Positions 34,387 through 36,813 of a stretch of DNA of 36,813 nucleotides are shown here, piece by piece. The notes beneath the pieces are model-generated. The model was given only the letters and a program-made list of their open reading frames with translations. It did not search any database and was not told the origin of the DNA. The stretch spans positions 1 to 36,813 of the forward strand of contig CALZKF010000019.1 of the NCBI GenBank assembly GCA_945787955.1, read 5' to 3'. How positions within the stretch are numbered: position 1 is the stretch's first letter; the number at the start of each line of letters is the position of its first letter. Source of the DNA: an uncultured Acidobacteriota bacterium (GTDB taxonomy: Bacteria; Acidobacteriota; Polarisedimenticolia; Polarisedimenticolales; Polarisedimenticolaceae). The position numbers were made by a program, and so were the translations under genes.

Positions 34387-35324
34387 AAATCTGGAACGGA
34401 ATAGAGCGCTTTCCGGAAGATGCCGGCCGGGTCGTAGCCACCATAGGGAACTATGACGGAGTGCACCGGGGGCACCGGGTTATCCTGTCCGACGTAGTCG
34501 CCGCCGCCAAGGCCCGTAACCTGAGCTCCCTGCTCATCACTTTCGACCCCCATCCACTGGAAGTGGTCGCGCCGGAACACCGGCCCCGGTTGCTGCAGAC
34601 CCGCGGGCAGAAGCTGGAGTGCCTGGAAACCACCGGCCTGGACGCCGTCCTGATACTGACCTTCAACCGTGAACTGGCGGCGATGACCGGCGAACAGTTT
34701 TTCGAGGCGTTGCTGGAATCCAGGATCAATCTTGCCGAGGTCAGGATCGGTGAAAATTTCCGATTCGGTCATGATCGGGCCGGCGGGGTGGAACTGCTGA
34801 CTACCATCGGCGCCCGACGCGGGTTCGGGGTTGCCTCGATCTCCGCAGTGCAGATCGAAGGCAAAATCGTGTCCTCATCCGGAATCAGGCAATTGATCCG
34901 GGACGGCCGGGTGGAAGCGGCCGCCGCAATGCTGGGGCGGCCCTATACGATCCGGGGCGAAGTGACTCACGGGGACGGCCGGGGTCGGAAGCTGCGTTAC
35001 CCGACTGCAAACCTCACTACCCGGAACGAACTGCTTCCCCGCAACGGCGTCTACATCACCGAGGCGGTAACCGGTGCGGCCCGGCAGGCGGCACTCACCA
35101 ACATCGGTTCACGTCCGACCTTCCGTTCCGGCGAGACGGTGGTGGAGACCCATCTGATAGAATTTGACGGCAACCTCTACGGCGAGCGGATGGAGGTACG
35201 GTTCCTGGCCCGGATACGGGATGAGCAGCGCTTCGCGGACGGTGCGGAGCTCTCGAACCAGATCGCCAGGGATCTGGCCGCTGCCGATGGGTTCTTCGAG
35301 AACGGCCGACTGGCCCCACGGTGA
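34383..35324 (+). CDS. ribF: Bifunctional riboflavin kinase / FAD synthetase
   Basis: RibF makes FMN and FAD from riboflavin and ATP in the cytoplasm. The 313-residue protein has the N-terminal adenylyltransferase domain with IGNYDGVHRGHR (residues 21-32), FDPHPLEVV, and the SSSGIRQLIRDGRVEAA region. The C-terminal kinase domain carries HGDGRGRKLRYPTANL (about 197-212), NGVYITEA, NIGSRPTF and VETHLIEFDGNLYG. Both domains look complete. It is translationally coupled to rimO upstream (ATGA) and tmk downstream (GTGA). Confidence 0.95.
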   Translation: MKIWNGIERFPEDAGRVVATIGNYDGVHRGHRVILSDVVAAAKARNLSSLLITFDPHPLEVVAPEHRPRLLQTRGQKLECLETTGLDAVLILTFNRELAAMTGEQFFEALLESRINLAEVRIGENFRFGHDRAGGVELLTTIGARRGFGVASISAVQIEGKIVSSSGIRQLIRDGRVEAAAAMLGRPYTIRGEVTHGDGRGRKLRYPTANLTTRNELLPRNGVYITEAVTGAARQAALTNIGSRPTFRSGETVVETHLIEFDGNLYGERMEVRFLARIRDEQRFADGAELSNQIARDLAAADGFFENGRLAPR

Positions 35325-36079
35325 TTCGGGAGCCGACCGTGCAGAAAAAGCACTTATCAGGGTCGGGCTGGGAAACTCAGGACCAGATCCTGCCGTCGCC
35401 GTTCGGCCTGCGGCCCGGAAGCGCCCCACTTCCGGGGAGCTTCATCTCCTTCGAGGGCATCGAGGGTTCGGGCAAATCGACCCAGATCCTCCACCTGGCT
35501 GACCGGCTCAGACAGGCCGGCAAAGAGGTCGTGCTCACCCGGGAGCCTGGTGGGACCGCCCTGGGCCGAAACCTGCGCTCCCTGCTGTTGCAGGCCAGCG
35601 ACCCTCCACCATGCCCTATGACCGAACTGCTGCTGTACGCCGCCGATCGGGCCCAGCACCTGGAAGAATTGATCGAGCCGGCGCTGGGCCGGGGGGCGGT
35701 GGTACTGACGGACCGCTACCTGGACGCCACCCTGGCCTACCAGGGCTACGGCCGGGAACTCGGGTGCGATCTGATCCTGAAAATCCACAGCCATCCGCCT
35801 CTGGATCGCAGGCCGGTCCGGACGGTGCTCCTGGACATGGAGGCCGAGGTCGGCCTCAACCGGGCCCGGGTGCGGAACACCTTTGAGGGCACAACCGTTT
35901 CGGAAGGCAGGTTCGAGGAAGAGCAGCTCGGTTTCCATGCCCGCGTGCGAGACGGCTATCTTTTGCTTGCGTCCCAGGATCCGGAGCGCTACCGCGTCGT
36001 GGACGCCGAAGGCGGGATTGAGCAGGTTGCCGAAAAGGTCTGGGACACCGTCCGGGATATCATCATGGACGTCTCCTGA
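35321..36079 (+). CDS. tmk: Thymidylate kinase with N-terminal extension
   Basis: Tmk phosphorylates dTMP to dTDP. The P-loop FEGIEGSGKST lies at residues 44-54. LTREPGGT, LLLYAADRAQH and VVLTDRYLDATLAYQG with its DRY motif follow in family order. Usual Tmk proteins reach the P-loop by residue 6-10, whereas here about 40 extra residues precede it. No ATG, GTG or TTG exists between GTG 35339 (residue 7) and the P-loop, so an extension of at least 34 residues must be real unless an unusual start codon is used. GTG 35321 overlaps the ribF stop by four bases. The extra segment is polar, proline- and glycine-rich, with no motif I know. Confidence 0.9.
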   Translation: MIREPTVQKKHLSGSGWETQDQILPSPFGLRPGSAPLPGSFISFEGIEGSGKSTQILHLADRLRQAGKEVVLTREPGGTALGRNLRSLLLQASDPPPCPMTELLLYAADRAQHLEELIEPALGRGAVVLTDRYLDATLAYQGYGRELGCDLILKIHSHPPLDRRPVRTVLLDMEAEVGLNRARVRNTFEGTTVSEGRFEEEQLGFHARVRDGYLLLASQDPERYRVVDAEGGIEQVAEKVWDTVRDIIMDVS

Positions 36080-36080
36080 G

Positions 36081-36813
36081 ATGTGCGCCGCAACCGGTAC
36101 AGTCGCCACCCTGGACGGTGTCATCGGTCAGGAAACGGCCGTCAGCCTCCTCAGGAAAATTCTGGCGGGGGGCCGGATTCCCCACGCCTACCTGTTCCAC
36201 GGCCCTGCAGGGGTCGGGAAGTGGCCGGCAGTACTTGCATTCGCCAGAACCCTGCTCTGCACCGAGGCAGGCGCGGCGAAACGGGGCGATGCCTGTGGAC
36301 GCTGCCGTTCCTGCAAGCAGATCGCCGCCGCCTCCCACCCCGACTTCTACCGCATCGGTCTTTACCCGAAAAAGGAGTTTCCCAGGAGCCCGAAGCCGAA
36401 GGAGGCGATCCCGCCGCTGCCGCTTGACTTCGACCCGGGTGACCGGGAAATGCTGACTCAACTCCGGATCCAGCAGATCCGCTGGCTTAACACCCAGGCC
36501 TCCCATCCGCCGGCTGAAGGGTCCCGAAGGATCTTCGTAATCGACCCTGCCGACCGGTTGAATCCCCAGGCTCAGAATGCGATCCTCAAAACCCTGGAGG
36601 AGCCGGAGAGCAGAGCGGTCATCGTACTGGTCACCACCCGGCCCCATGTCCTGCTGGCTACCATCCGGTCCAGGTGCATCAGCGTCGGGCTGCGTGCAGT
36701 GGACCCGCTCCATCTGGCCGCAGAACTGGAAGCGAAAGGATATACTAGCCTGGAGGCGGAAATCCGTTCCGCTCTGTCCGGCGGACGGCCGGTGGATGCG
36801 GAGAGCCTGGACC
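36081..36813 (+). CDS. holB: DNA polymerase III delta' subunit, partial (3' end beyond window)
   Basis: The visible 244 residues match the clamp-loader delta' subunit: VIGQETAVSLLRKIL, HAYLFHGPAGVGKWPAVLAF, a zinc module (CTEAGAAKRGDACGRCRSC), FVIDPADRLNPQAQNAILK followed by TLEEP, and the SRC arginine-finger motif in TIRSRCISV. The P-loop ends GKW instead of GKT/S, as expected for delta', which does not hydrolyse ATP. That separates it from DnaX. The ATG lies one base after the tmk stop, and tmk-holB is a common pair. An insertion of about 30 residues (YPKKEFPRSPKPKEAIPPLP) sits between the zinc module and sensor region. The C-terminus is outside the window. Confidence 0.92.
   Translation, partial: MCAATGTVATLDGVIGQETAVSLLRKILAGGRIPHAYLFHGPAGVGKWPAVLAFARTLLCTEAGAAKRGDACGRCRSCKQIAAASHPDFYRIGLYPKKEFPRSPKPKEAIPPLPLDFDPGDREMLTQLRIQQIRWLNTQASHPPAEGSRRIFVIDPADRLNPQAQNAILKTLEEPESRAVIVLVTTRPHVLLATIRSRCISVGLRAVDPLHLAAELEAKGYTSLEAEIRSALSGGRPVDAESLD

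Noticed and set aside
36210-36240. Missing Thr/Ser in the HolB Walker A (GKW) as a defect
   Set aside because: Degenerate P-loops are normal for delta' subunits, which do not hydrolyse ATP.

Overview
The window is a gene-dense, GC-rich stretch of a bacterial chromosome. It has 31 protein genes (two cut off by the window edges, one broken), hardly any spacers over 150 bp, and no tRNA, rRNA, CRISPR array or insertion sequence that I can see. A diderm envelope is indicated by an MCE/Mla-type lipid transporter, an LpxH-like lipid A hydrolase, a beta-barrel protein ending in phenylalanine, and Wzy/O-antigen ligase-type polysaccharide genes. The mix of a DUF4388 protein, a second EF-G, a coiled-coil NYN protein and zinc-ribbon membrane proteins resembles Acidobacteriota or other deep diderm lineages. 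I cannot fix the phylum from sequence reading alone.

Layout. 1-9449 (minus): a polysaccharide operon running off the left edge. Its order of transcription is UDP-GlcNAc-type dehydrogenase (wbpA-like), UDP-glucuronate 4-epimerase, UDP-glucose dehydrogenase, a WbpP-like epimerase, mannose-1-phosphate guanylyltransferase, O-antigen ligase/polymerase, a membrane TPR protein, and a second Wzy-like membrane protein. 9551-12683 (minus): mlaE-mlaF-mlaD preceded by a small membrane protein. 12739-14480 (plus): a PlsC acyltransferase and a family 4 glycosyltransferase. 14470-18477 (minus): a 1039-residue glycosidase-like/LolA-like/beta-barrel fusion, then a family 2 glycosyltransferase. 18706-20028 (plus): a DUF4388 protein. 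20031-20411 (minus): acpS. 20525-22045 (plus): a NYN-domain protein. 22052-25713 (minus): nfo-queA-tgt-lpxH-like, in which tgt carries an out-of-frame internal deletion. 25804-27569 (minus): two zinc-ribbon membrane proteins, one an M48 peptidase. 27764-36813 (plus): an unrecognised Rossmann-fold protein, then EF-G2-asnS-rimO-ribF-tmk-holB.

How the genes fit together. The left half is envelope building: nucleotide-sugar supply (uronic acids, UDP-HexNAc, GDP-mannose), polymerisation or ligation, lipid trafficking, phospholipid acylation, and an outer-membrane fusion protein. The right half is information processing: tRNA queuosine modification, base-excision repair, tRNA charging, ribosomal protein S12 methylthiolation, FAD and dTTP supply, and the clamp loader. 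Many neighbours overlap by exactly four bases (ATGA, TTGA or GTGA), so translational coupling is probably widespread. TTG starts recur (1049, 5847, 8136, 13476).

The observations most worth checking are the deleted tgt, the three-part outer-membrane fusion with an apparently dead glycosidase domain, the regular 38-residue repeat in the MCE protein, and the unassigned 567-residue Rossmann protein.
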